Source: Gracilimonas sp034520725 (GTDB lineage: Bacteria > Bacteroidota > Rhodothermia > Balneolales > Balneolaceae). Taken from it: a stretch of 64,000 nucleotides of DNA. The stretch is from contig JAXHNH010000016.1 in assembly GCA_034520725.1 (NCBI GenBank), positions 73,593-137,592 of the forward strand, read 5' to 3'. The notes beneath the pieces are model-generated. The model saw only the letters and a list, made by a program, of their open reading frames with translations, ran no database searches and was not told the origin of the DNA. Below, piece after piece: positions 11,047-20,370 of this stretch; position 1 is the stretch's first letter, and each line of letters opens with the position of its first letter. The position numbers were made by a program, and so were the translations under genes.

Positions 11047-14000
11047 ATGTTAAAAAAGCTACTAATCAGTTCGTTCATGGTCTTAGTTTCTGTTTCTGCT
11101 GCCTTTGCGCAGACGACAACAGTTACTGGTACCGTTACTGATGCAGAGACTGGTGAGCCTATTCCGCAGGTTGCGATCTATATCTCGGATTTGTCTACCG
11201 GTTCTGCTACAAATATTGATGGTGAATACACTATCGATGGCGTTGAATATGGTACTTACACTTTCCGTGTGAGTTCTGTTGGATACATCACCATTGAGCG
11301 TGAGATCACAGTAAATGCAAATAACAATTCATTTGATTTTGAGTTGGCACAAGATATTCAGCTACTTGAAGATGTTGTGGTAACCGCTTTTGGTGTAAGC
11401 CGTGAGCAAAAATCATTGGGTTATTCCGTTCAGGATGTTGACGCCGAAGCATTGGCGCGTGTTGATCAAAACAGCGTTGTTGGTGCACTTGCCGGTAAAG
11501 TAGCCGGTGTGCAGGTTGTTCAGAGTCCAACGATGGGTGGTTCTGAAAGGATCCGCATCCGTGGTGTAAACGGACTTTCTGATGGACAACCATTATTCGT
11601 TATTGACGGTACTCCTGTTGATAACAGCTCATTCCTTTTACAAGGAGGAGGTAGTAGTGCCCGAGGTCGTGATCTGGGTAACCTTGCTTCTGATATTGAC
11701 TTGAGCAGTGTTGCTAACGTTTCTGTACTTAAAGGTGCTGCAGCTGCTGCACTGTACGGTAACCGTGCGGCAAACGGTGTTGTTCTTATTACCACCAAGA
11801 GTGGACAAATGGGTGCAGATCAGCCGATGAGAATCGACTTTTCTAACAGCACTTATTTTGAGAACGTATACATCATGCCAAATTACCAGAATGAATACGC
11901 CGGGGGTTATACACAGAGTTTCCCTCAATATGTTGACCCTGCTGATGGCCAAACCTACAATGGTTTGAACTATGCTGCCGATGAAAGCTGGGGACCCAGA
12001 ATGGATGGAACCCAGTATCGACCATGGTGGTCATGGTACGATAGCGACTTTGATGGGGATGGTGTAAGTGATTATGGAAAAACCGTTCCGTTAACGCCGA
12101 ACGAAGATAACATTCGTAATTTTTATGATACCGGAGTCAGAGTTAGTAACAAGCTTTCTATCTCAGGTGGTTCAGGTAACTCAGCTTATCGTGCCGGGTT
12201 GAACAACACAAATCAAAGTGGTGTTTTCCCTAATTCAACGCTTGACAAGACGGCCATTAACTTTAATGGTTCTTTGAATCATAATAACAAGCTGACCTCA
12301 AGTGTTTCATTTAACTATGTGAATACACAGGGTAAAGGACGTCCAGCAACCGGTTATTCTGCCGAACAGGGTAACCCTGCTCAGGCTATGAATCAGTGGT
12401 TCCAGCGTCAGTTAGATATGGATAAGCTTCAAAATTACCGTTCAGATGATGGAACGATCATGTCCTGGAACATCCGTTCCAATACAAATATTCGTCCATT
12501 ATACTGGGATAGCCCATATTTTACAGTGTATGAAAACGTACAGCAGGATGACAGGGACCGTCTTTACGGTAACTACAATCTTTCTTACAATGTGAATGAG
12601 AATGTTGAGCTGATCGGTAAATTACACCTTGATACCTATTCCTTTACTGCTGAAGACCGTATTGGTACCGGTGGACTGGAAGAAGATTGGTACTATATAT
12701 CACAGCGTTCAAGACGTGAAGTGAACTATGAAACAGGTGCCCGATTCAACAAAGATTTTGAGGATTTTTCACTCTCCGGTTACGCGGGTGGAAATATTTT
12801 AACTCAGGATTATAGCTCAGTAATTCAGCAAACTGTAGGAGGTCTTTCAACCCCTAACTTCTTTAACATCGATGCGTCAATCAACAGACCGGATGTAACA
12901 AGTTATAAGGAAGAAAAAGAAGTACGCAGTTTGTTCGGTACTGCAACACTTGGTTACCGTGACTTAGTTTACGTTGATGCTTCATTAAGAAATGACTGGT
13001 CTTCTGCACTTCCTGCAGACAATAACTCTTACCTATACTACGGACTTTCCGGTAGTTTGGTTTTCACAGAGTTTGATACATTCAGTGATCAGAGTATCCT
13101 GAGTTTTGGTAAGGTTAGAGCTTCTATCGCACAGGTTGGTAGCGATCTAGACCCTTACAGAATTCTACAGACATTCAACAGCTCGACTCCGTACGGTAGT
13201 CAGCCTGCACAATCTATTCCTAACGTTCTTTCCAATCCAAACCTCGAGCCGGCTATTTCATCCGACTATGAGTTTGGTGTGGATTTACGTTTCTTGAATG
13301 GACGTGTAAGAACGGATGTGACTTATTACAACTCTGTGAAAGAGAATGAGATCTTGCAGCTTGATGCTCCAGGATCCAGTGGTTACAGTGCTACTCTTGT
13401 AAACGCCGGTAAATTTACAACCACCGGTTGGGAAGTTGCTATAGGAGCTACTCCTATCGAGCAGAGAGATCTGAGCGTAGATATGCAACTTAACTGGTCA
13501 ATGAGTGAGTCTATAGTTAATGAGCTTGCTGAAAATCTAGATACCCGACTCCTTGAAAGTGCATTTTTCGGTATTCAGCTGTTCGCAGTTGAAGGCGAAG
13601 AGTGGGGTAGAGCCATTACGTTCCGGCGGTTACGGTGGTACACAATACCACGATAACGGTCAGCCTATTATTAATGCAAGTGGTACTTCTTATGCGCTTG
13701 AATACAATAAGGACCTAGGAAACATCCTTCCTGACTGGAACGGTGGATTCAACTTTGATGTGAACTACAAAAACTTCTCTCTTGGAGCATTCATTGAGTT
13801 CCAGAAAGGTGGTAAGTTCTATTCTATCTCCAGAATGTTTGGTGCCTATTCCGGACTTGTTGATGAGACGGTAGGAAATAATGCGTTAGGTAATTCTGTA
13901 CGTGACCCACTTGTAGATTCTAATGGTAATACGACTTACTATGATCCGGTTGAAGATGAAATGGTACCTTATGCTTCATTACCTGCCGGTCAGGTTTCAT

Positions 14001-14368
14001 CGAATTCAGGTGGGGTATTGCTTGAAGGTGTAGACGCCAATGGAAACCCTGTTTCTTACTACGTAGAATCGGTTACTTATTGGGGTAATTTATTTTACAA
14101 CAAGGAAGAATGGTTAGAAGATGCGAGTTATGTGAAGCTCAGAGAGCTTGAATTGACTTACAACTTGTCTGCCAACACCCTTGAGAGATTACCAATCAAC
14201 CGTGCAAGCGTGTCATTGGTTGCTATGAACCCACTGCTTATCTATTCTAGTGTTGACGGAGTTGATCCTTCAGCGATTCAGAATAACGCTACCGGGTTTG
14301 GATTCTGGGAAGGTGGTACTCTACCGGGTACTCGCTCCTTTGGATTTAACATCAACGTTGGATTTTAA
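11047..14368 (+). CDS. SusC/RagA-family TonB-dependent outer-membrane transporter 2 (one frameshift)
   Basis: About 1,105 residues. ATG 11047 lies 7 nt after an AGAGGA ribosome-binding site. Signal peptide (cleavage after AFA), carboxypeptidase-regulatory-like domain (TTVTGTVTDAETGEPIPQV, residues ~24-105), then the plug with VVVTAFGVSREQKSLGYS, LAGKVAGVQVVQSP, RIRGVNGLSDGQPLFVIDG and VSVLKGAAAAALYGNRAANG. The barrel ends FGFNINVGF with a terminal Phe, as usual for BAM recognition. One break near 13,615-13,625: EEWGRAITF is followed by RRLRWYTIPR in the wrong frame, and dropping one base gives GGYGGTQYHDNGQPI. susD2 follows after 20 nt. No glycan-degrading enzymes are nearby, so the substrate cannot be inferred. 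Confidence 0.95.
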
Positions 14369-14388
14369 ATCATAGGAGACAGATAATT

Positions 14389-15879
14389 ATGAAATTTTTA
14401 AATAACAATTATATGAAAGCAGCAAAGAAACTAGTTCTTGTTATGTTACTGACGGGACTGTTCATGAGTTGTGATGACTTTGGCAGTATCAATACTGATC
14501 CAAACAATCCTTCTCAGGTTAGAACAGAACTACTGCTCACGAATGCTCAACGCAGTATGAGTAATAAGGTAGGTGCCGTTATGGGAACGATCTGGGCTCA
14601 GTACATTACTGAAACGCAATATACCGAAGCTCAGGAATACCGAGAGGTAAATGCTAACTTTAATGGCTGGTACACCGGTCCTCTTCAGGATCTTCAAACC
14701 ATCATTGATCTGAACTCAAATGCTGAAACAGCAAGTGATGTATTATCAGGTGGTAGTAATGCCAATCAGATCGCGGTTGCGCGGATTCTGAAAGCTTATT
14801 TCTATCAAATGATCACCGATCGCTGGGGAATGGTTCCTTACTCTGAGGCTCTTCAGGGTAGTGAAAACTTTCAACCGGCTTATGATCTGCAAGAAACTAT
14901 ATACACAGATATTATTGCAGAGTTAAAAGCCGCCGCTGAACAGATCGATCTTGGATCAGCTGCAGTTGTTGGTGATATTCTGTTTCAGGGAGATATGCAG
15001 AAGTGGATCAATTTTGCTAATAGTTTAAGAGCCAGAGCGGCACTTAGATTATCAGAAACCACAGGGGCAACACTGACTCTTGCTGAAAACGAATTCGCTG
15101 ATGCTATCAGTGATGGCGTTATCACGGAGGATGTCTTGTATCCTTATCTGACAAGTGCAGATAATGAAAACCCATGGTACACTCGATTCAGAACGCGTAC
15201 AGATTATGCGATCTCAAAGACCATGGCTGATTTCATGATAGGCATCAGTGATGACCGAATTTTGGTTTACGCTAATCCTGCACCTAACTTTAGTAATAAC
15301 GATGCTGAAGTAGAGTTCAGTGAGATCAGCGGAATGCCATTTATGGCAAACGCAGGTGATACTACTAATGCTTATATATCCTTTCCAGGTTCTGCTATAG
15401 GTGCCGGTGGACCGGGTGTTGGTATTCAGGATGCCCCACTTCCTATTATAACGGTTGCAGAAATGGAGCTTGCTCAGGCAGAAGCTGTAGAACGTACATG
15501 GATCGCTGGAGTAGCTGAAGAACATTACCTTGCAGGTATTGAAGCTTCCTGGAATCAGTGGGGTGTATATGGAGATGGTATTGATTTTGCCACCTACATT
15601 GCACAACCTGAGGTTGCTTATGATACAAACAATTGGGAAGAGCTGATCGGTGAGCAAAAATGGATTGCTTTATTCCCCAATGGATATGAAGCATGGTCTG
15701 AGTGGAGACGTCTTGGTTTCCCAGTGCTTACACCTAACCCATTTGGTGTGTTGAATCAGATACCGTTACGCTTTACGTATCCAACATCTGAGGTAACTAA
15801 CAACAAGGATAATTACAACGCTGCTGTTAGTGCTCAAGGTCCTGATGAACCATTAACTCCGGTTTGGTGGGATCAATAA
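14389..15879 (+). CDS. SusD/RagB-family surface lipoprotein 2
   Basis: 496 residues, intact; AGGAG lies about 13 nt before ATG 14389. An internal ATG ten codons in would give a more typical signal peptide (MKAAKKLVLVMLLTGLFMSC, Cys of lipobox FMSC). Typical of the SusD-like_2 subfamily: INTDPNNPSQV after the lipobox, LLTNAQRSMSNKVG, then AYFYQMITDRWGMVPYSEALQG, LRARAALRLSE, ITVAEMELAQAEAVERTW and the C-terminal SEWRRLGFPVL. It binds the ligand over the SusC2 pore. It is translationally adjacent to susC2 and ends before a strong terminator, defining a two-gene operon. Confidence 0.93.
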   Translation: MKFLNNNYMKAAKKLVLVMLLTGLFMSCDDFGSINTDPNNPSQVRTELLLTNAQRSMSNKVGAVMGTIWAQYITETQYTEAQEYREVNANFNGWYTGPLQDLQTIIDLNSNAETASDVLSGGSNANQIAVARILKAYFYQMITDRWGMVPYSEALQGSENFQPAYDLQETIYTDIIAELKAAAEQIDLGSAAVVGDILFQGDMQKWINFANSLRARAALRLSETTGATLTLAENEFADAISDGVITEDVLYPYLTSADNENPWYTRFRTRTDYAISKTMADFMIGISDDRILVYANPAPNFSNNDAEVEFSEISGMPFMANAGDTTNAYISFPGSAIGAGGPGVGIQDAPLPIITVAEMELAQAEAVERTWIAGVAEEHYLAGIEASWNQWGVYGDGIDFATYIAQPEVAYDTNNWEELIGEQKWIALFPNGYEAWSEWRRLGFPVLTPNPFGVLNQIPLRFTYPTSEVTNNKDNYNAAVSAQGPDEPLTPVWWDQ

Positions 15880-15906
15880 ATTCAGTAACATACTGATGTA
15901 AATTTT

Positions 15907-15940
15907 AAAGGCCACTCTGTTCTCAGAGTGGCCTTTTTTT
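15907..15940 (+). terminator. rho-independent terminator of susC2-susD2
   Basis: 12-bp perfect stem (AAGGCCACTCTG / CAGAGTGGCCTT), loop TTCT, followed by a run of T. 28 nt after the susD2 stop. Confidence 0.92.
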
Positions 15941-16057
15941 ATGCAATCAAATTCTTGCTTTCTTTCCATCATCCGGTTCTCTTTGAATAATACTGTAATA
16001 ATTTAATTTTGGTTGAACCGAATAATGGAAATATAAAACCGGAATCCATCCCGGATC

Positions 16058-16212
16058 AGAATGACTGGTTTATATAGTATGGTGGTTTATTATAGCTCCT
16101 CACCTTGGCCCACTCCATCACCCGGCTCGAATAATAATGAACAACAAAGTCTAATCAGAATGAGCCAAATGTATGGAGTTATTACGCATCAAAATCCATC
16201 ATTTCGTCCGGT
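16058..16212 (+). repeat. 155-bp direct repeat, copy 1
   Basis: Matches 17028-17181 base for base except for a handful of substitutions and one indel (GTATGG against GATGG at ~16171/17141). It begins AGAATGACTGGTTTATAT and ends CATTTCGTCCGGT. It has no open frame and no transposase. The two copies bracket the GIY-YIG gene at a start-to-start distance of 970 bp. Confidence 0.9.
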
Positions 16213-16559
16213 TTGATGTTGGTTTATGAGTCCTGATTATGTGAGGGCGGGGCGATGGATGGGTTTGGGATTGGAAAAGCATTATAATTTTGAACCGGGA
16301 TTTACAGGATTATATAAAGGATTATCAGGATTCTGCAAAATACAACTCACCAAACATTCAAAGCCCGGTCTTTGCGAGACGGATGGTAGTTTAATGCAGG
16401 TTTATGAGGTACAACAACGAAGCAATCTCCCTAAAACGAGCAACCAAATAGATCAGGGGATTGCCACAGGTTTTATTCAACTTACCTTTCTTTGTGCCAA
16501 CAAAAGAAATCAATGCTCCATCACTGGGCTTGCCATAAAATCTGGTGCCATGCAGGATA

Positions 16560-16660
16560 CGGTCATTCTGAAGATACTTCTGAAGAATCTACACAGGCCT
16601 GAACTGAGTTACCAAGCTGTTTTCTGTTTGCAGATCTTTCGGGAGTACCTTCAGAATGAC
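16560..16660. repeat. GTCATTCTGAAG inverted-repeat element
   Basis: Left end GTCATTCTGAAGATACTTCT; right end GTACCTTCAGAATGAC is its imperfect reverse complement, about 70 nt apart. It belongs to the same family of GTCATTC/GAATGAC palindromes seen at 17004-17035 and near 17264. Probably a non-autonomous intergenic repeat. Confidence 0.55.
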
Positions 16661-16680
16661 TAACTTTGGTAAGTTGGTTT

Positions 16681-17004
16681 ATGAATGCATATACCTATAT
16701 AGTGACAAATCCTAAAAAAACGACGTTATACACAGGTGTAACAAATGATCTCAGAAGAAGAATTGTAGAGCATTACCTTAATCGGGGGTCTTCTAATACT
16801 TTTGCTGGAAAATATCATTGTTATCCTCTTATGTGGTATGAGGCCTATCCAACAATGAGAGAGGCTATTCAAGCTGAATAGAGAATTAAAGGTAAAAGCG
16901 GAAAATGGAAAGAAGATCTGATCAACCAAGGAAACATTAAGTGGAATTCCTTGAATAAAAACATCCTTGGTGAATGGCCACCCAATAAAACTTTACCAAG
17001 TTAG
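16681..17004 (+). pseudogene. GIY-YIG endonuclease domain protein (UPF0213-like) with in-frame stop
   Basis: From ATG 16681 the frame reads MNAYTYIVTNPKKTTLYTGVT, then NDLRRRIVEHY, a typical single-domain GIY-YIG nuclease start (here YIV...LYTG) with the usual Arg in the NDLRRR helix. The frame hits TAG at 16879-16881 where the family has a Lys or similar residue (QAE-stop-RIKGKSGKWKEDLI), then continues open to TAG 17002-17004. Total ~108 codons, a normal family length. One substitution would restore it, so either a real nonsense mutation or a base-call error. It is bracketed by the 155-bp direct repeats, and its stop overlaps a palindrome. Confidence 0.75.
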
Positions 17005-17035
17005 TCATTCAGATCCGCCGGCGGAGAAGAATGAC
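17004..17035. repeat. 32-bp palindromic element
   Basis: GTCATTC arm (17004-17010) and GAATGAC arm (17029-17035) flank the self-complementary core CCGCCGGCGG. It overlaps the GIY-YIG stop codon and abuts copy 2 of the direct repeat. A related GTCATTCAGATCCGCAGGC half-element lies near 17264. Looks like a REP-type intergenic palindrome. Confidence 0.6.
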
Positions 17036-17181
17036 TGGTTTATATGTTATCGTGGTTTATCTTAGCTCCTCACCTTGGCCCACTCCATCACCCGGCTCGA
17101 ATAATAATGAACAACAAAGTCTAATCAGAATGAGCCAAATGATGGAGTTATTACGCATCAAGATCCATCATTTCGTCCGGT
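17028..17181 (+). repeat. 155-bp direct repeat, copy 2
   Basis: Second copy of the repeat at 16058-16212, same orientation. The sequences diverge immediately after TTTCGTCCGGT, which sets the right boundary. Confidence 0.9.
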
Positions 17182-17382
17182 ATAAATCTATTTCTAGACT
17201 TGTCAGAGAGAGGACGGGGTGATGGATTGAAGTTGATAGCAATATATAATGTCCGGTAATCGAGTCATTCAGATCCGCAGGCTGGCTGATCAAGATGACC
17301 ACGGAGGAGGTTAGACCGAGGCTTAAGCCCAATCCAAACCCAGAATATTCAGTTTAACACAAATTTAAGTTTCAACAGGCTA
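17182..17382. other. intergenic remainder before GWxTD paralogue 3
   Basis: 200 nt with no open frame. It contains a GTCATTCAGATCCGC fragment near 17264 related to the palindromic element at 17004. No clear terminator for the minus-strand GWxTD gene ending at 17383 is visible. Confidence 0.5.
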
Positions 17383-18810
17383 TCACAAAGTAGCCGTTAG
17401 AATTCCACCCGAAAGCCACAGTTCTCTTACCTTGTATTCGAGTTGAAAATAAACGTTATCTCTTTGCAGAACATAATGTTCAAAAGGGTAAACATCAGAT
17501 CTTGATTTATTCCGTTCGAAAACAAAGTTGTATTCGGGGGCAGTTAAGTCATAGGAATAAGCCCATTTCATCTCATTCAAACTTTTGGTTTGATAGAATG
17601 GAGGACCAAAAAGAATGTAGACCATACCCATATCAGTCTTCCATCCTTCCTTAAAATTGGAAAAGAGTTTATTTGCTTCCTCAACTCTGTGGTAATACAT
17701 GGAGATAACACTTCTTGCAAGCGACGAATTTTTAATATTACTAAGCCAAAACCGATCTACAGCAGCTTTTAAAGAATCATTTGAACTGATCTGCATCAAT
17801 TGTTTGTAATCTTTCGGTTCCATTAGGTATATCAATGGTTCAGCCAACTCTCTGGGGGATTGAACCAATGGATAATTCTCTCCTTTAATAGAAAAATCCC
17901 GGGCTTTGTAAAGCTCATCTCTTTCTTCAAGATCCTGACCAACCTCAAACCGATAATTACCATTTGGCAGGTTATCAAACACAAATTCTACAGTTACATT
18001 ACCCGGTTGTGATAACTGCCTCTGTGTGCTTTGAATAATTTCATAGTCTCTTAGATCTATGCCCTTATATTCAATGCTCGAGGCAGAACGATTGGTGTAG
18101 GTCATGGGTGCAGCAATGCTTGTGTCGGCATTGAACCTGATGAGTCTGGCATTGAACGTGAGGTCCGATCGGTCTTTGGATGTGTTGGCGACCTGGAATT
18201 CAAACTTCAGACTGTCAGCTGTCCGGTTTACGTCATAGGTTGGAATAGGTTTGAATCCACCTGAGTTTTGATCCTTTTTAGCCAAAAGACGGATACTTGT
18301 GATATTACGAACTCCGTCCTCTAAAACCGGAATGTGTGCTTTTTCTTCTCTCACGATAAGTTTCCCCGTAGCCTGATCCATTACAGAGACTACTACATCG
18401 AAATATCCGCCCGATACGTCATATTCCTTGTAGAAATTATAAAGATCTTCATTGAGAGCGTTGTTCGATCCATTTTGTAAGATAGTGGCAGTAAAAGAAT
18501 CTGAAACAACATTATCGGTAGTTGTATTGATGACTTCAATATTTACACTTATGGAAGCAGTGAGTTCATCCTCCTGTTCTTTATAGATCAGGCTGCTCTT
18601 TGGTATGGTGCCTACGATCTTCATTTTTGGCGAGCCATCTTCGGTGATGGTCCCGGCCGGCTCAAACCAAAGTTCCGGTAAGCCCGGTTGATATTCATAG
18701 GTTGCCCCTCTATTGATATCTTCCACATAAGTGTTAGAACAAGCGGATAGGAAGAGAGAAAAAGCAATAAGGATAAAGATCCCTGATATTTCTAACTGAA
18801 AAACTCTCAT
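17383..18810 (-). CDS. GWxTD domain lipoprotein, paralogue 3
   Basis: 475 residues, intact, ATG at 18810. Lipobox LSAC (Cys ~24) then SNTYVEDINRG. Same architecture as paralogue 2: beta-rich middle, FWLSNIKNSSLARSVISMYYH, then GWKTDMGMVYILFGPP at ~389 and a Tyr-rich tail with LWLSGGIL. Divergent from pyk, with 106 nt between the start codons. Length and domain order match paralogue 2, so both are presumably functional. The role of the family is unknown; the lipobox suggests membrane anchoring. Confidence 0.85.
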   Translation of the reverse strand: MRVFQLEISGIFILIAFSLFLSACSNTYVEDINRGATYEYQPGLPELWFEPAGTITEDGSPKMKIVGTIPKSSLIYKEQEDELTASISVNIEVINTTTDNVVSDSFTATILQNGSNNALNEDLYNFYKEYDVSGGYFDVVVSVMDQATGKLIVREEKAHIPVLEDGVRNITSIRLLAKKDQNSGGFKPIPTYDVNRTADSLKFEFQVANTSKDRSDLTFNARLIRFNADTSIAAPMTYTNRSASSIEYKGIDLRDYEIIQSTQRQLSQPGNVTVEFVFDNLPNGNYRFEVGQDLEERDELYKARDFSIKGENYPLVQSPRELAEPLIYLMEPKDYKQLMQISSNDSLKAAVDRFWLSNIKNSSLARSVISMYYHRVEEANKLFSNFKEGWKTDMGMVYILFGPPFYQTKSLNEMKWAYSYDLTAPEYNFVFERNKSRSDVYPFEHYVLQRDNVYFQLEYKVRELWLSGGILTATL

Positions 18811-18864
18811 ATTTTGACCTCACTTTTTGAAAAAATCAATTCACAATGATTGCAACATTTAACC

Positions 18865-18872
18865 TATCTTTA
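18865..18872 (+). promoter_or_regulatory. candidate -7 element of pyk
   Basis: TATCTTTA, one mismatch from the Bacteroidota-type TAnnTTTG -7 element, 44 nt before the pyk ATG. I see no well-spaced -33 TTTG, so this is tentative. Confidence 0.35.
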
Positions 18873-18916
18873 GCTATCCATTTTAATGTACTCACTCACA
18901 TAAATAATCACTCTTT

Positions 18917-20350
18917 ATGATTTCTGCAAGGAGACGAACGAAAATTGTCTGTACTATTGGGCCAAGTTGTAATACTCAGGAAAAGATAGAAGACCTGCTT
19001 TTGCATGGAATGAATGTAGCCCGGTTAAACTTCTCTCACGGTACTCACGATGATCATGCCAAGGTTATTCAACATATCCGAAAGGCAGCTAAAAAATATA
19101 AGTACAGCGTTCCCGTACTGATGGACCTTCAGGGACCTAAGATCCGTGTCGGGCAAATGAAAGATGGTGGGCAGGAACTGAAAACCGGTTCCACTGTTAA
19201 GATCACAGCTGAAGATGTAGAAGGAACCAGTCATGTAATCCCAATTGATTACAAAGGATTGATCCGCGAGGCCGAAGAAGGAAATTCTATTTTACTGGAT
19301 GATGGTCTGCTGGAATTCAAGGTTACGGCTCAATTACCGGACTCACTTGAAGCAAAAGTGGTGGTTGGCGGTATTCTGAAATCAAGGAAAGGAGTGAACC
19401 TTCCGAACGTGAAGATCTCCGTGCCATCTATGACTGAAAAGGATATTAAAGATCTTGCGTTTGGGATCAAACAGGGTGTGGATATCATTGCACTTTCATT
19501 TGTACGAAGTGCTAAAGATGTCAGAGATATTATTTCAAGAGTCAGGGCTGCAGGAAGTCAGGCGTCAATTATTGCTAAGATAGAGAAACCTGAAGCACTG
19601 GATGTGATCGATGAGATCATTGAAGAGGCCGATGGGATCATGGTGGCTCGCGGGGACCTCGGAATCGAGATACCCACCGAGCAGGTTCCGGTAGTTCAGA
19701 AAATGATCATTGAAAAATGCAGAACGGCAGGTAAACCTGTCATCACGGCTACTCAGATGCTGGATTCCATGATCACAAATCCACGGCCAACCCGTGCTGA
19801 AAGTTCCGATGTTGCTAATGCTGTTTTAGATGGAACTGATGCGGTTATGCTTTCCGGGGAAACAGCAGCAGGAGCATTCCCAATGGAGGCTGTAAATGTG
19901 ATGGATCGTATCTGCCGTTCTATTGAGGATAACCGGCCTCAGTTGTATAATAGTTTGGGATATCGAAAGCCGGAATGGAAAGAAAAGCAGGTGATCGAGT
20001 CGCTGGCTTATTCTTGTGTAACCATAGCTGAGAATGTAGAAGCAAGTGCTATCAGTACCATTACCCACTCAGGGAATACCGCCCGACGTATTGCAAAATT
20101 CCGTCCGAAGGTTCCAATTGTAGCATTTACGGAGAACAAGAAAGTTCGCCGGCAGCTGAACCTTGTTTGGGGAGTGTACTCAGTCCGGTTAGATGAACTT
20201 TTTGATACGGACAGGAGTGTTAAAATGATGGAGGATCATCTCAAGGATAATGGTATGGTGAAGAAGGGTGATCGTGTTATCATTGCAACCGGAATGCCAA
20301 TTGCCAAGAGAGGTCGTACCAATATGATCAAGGTTAGCACTATAGAATAG
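18917..20350 (+). CDS. pyk: pyruvate kinase
   Basis: Converts phosphoenolpyruvate and ADP to pyruvate and ATP, the last step of glycolysis; cytosolic. 477 residues, full length. N-terminal RRTKIVCTIGPSC and MNVARLNFSHGTHDDH (substrate/K+ region), B domain ~70-165, then the active-site segment IIAKIEKPEALD with the catalytic Lys, ADGIMVARGDLGIEIP (metal-binding Glu/Asp) and PVITATQMLDSMI, NPRPTRAESSDVANAVLDG. The C-terminal regulatory domain (~345-477) is present. The next gene starts 20 nt after the stop, so they may be co-transcribed. Confidence 0.98.
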   Translation: MISARRRTKIVCTIGPSCNTQEKIEDLLLHGMNVARLNFSHGTHDDHAKVIQHIRKAAKKYKYSVPVLMDLQGPKIRVGQMKDGGQELKTGSTVKITAEDVEGTSHVIPIDYKGLIREAEEGNSILLDDGLLEFKVTAQLPDSLEAKVVVGGILKSRKGVNLPNVKISVPSMTEKDIKDLAFGIKQGVDIIALSFVRSAKDVRDIISRVRAAGSQASIIAKIEKPEALDVIDEIIEEADGIMVARGDLGIEIPTEQVPVVQKMIIEKCRTAGKPVITATQMLDSMITNPRPTRAESSDVANAVLDGTDAVMLSGETAAGAFPMEAVNVMDRICRSIEDNRPQLYNSLGYRKPEWKEKQVIESLAYSCVTIAENVEASAISTITHSGNTARRIAKFRPKVPIVAFTENKKVRRQLNLVWGVYSVRLDELFDTDRSVKMMEDHLKDNGMVKKGDRVIIATGMPIAKRGRTNMIKVSTIE

Positions 20351-20370
20351 TATGGAACTTCGTGTGTAAT

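Larger units (their letters stand above)
15941..16680. other. non-coding intergenic stretch built of repeat fragments
   Basis: 740 nt without a convincing gene. It holds the first copy of a 155-bp direct repeat (16058-16212), a stretch with GATTTACAGGATTATATAA and ATTATCAGGATT of a kind common between genes in this group, a fragment with CGAAGCAATCTCCC and GGGGATTGCCAC (a bacterial intergenic repeat theme), and an inverted pair GTCATTCTGAAG (16561) / CTTCAGAATGAC (to ~16660). An open frame of 145 codons at 16226-16663 crosses these repeats and has no protein-like features. Confidence 0.6.

Noticed and set aside
16226..16663. 145-codon open frame on the plus strand
   Set aside because: It crosses several intergenic repeat fragments, shows no protein family features or ribosome-binding site, and its end lies in the GTCATTC inverted repeat.
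16058..17181. Insertion sequence or integron cassette
   Set aside because: No transposase or integrase frame and no terminal inverted repeats bounding the direct repeats.
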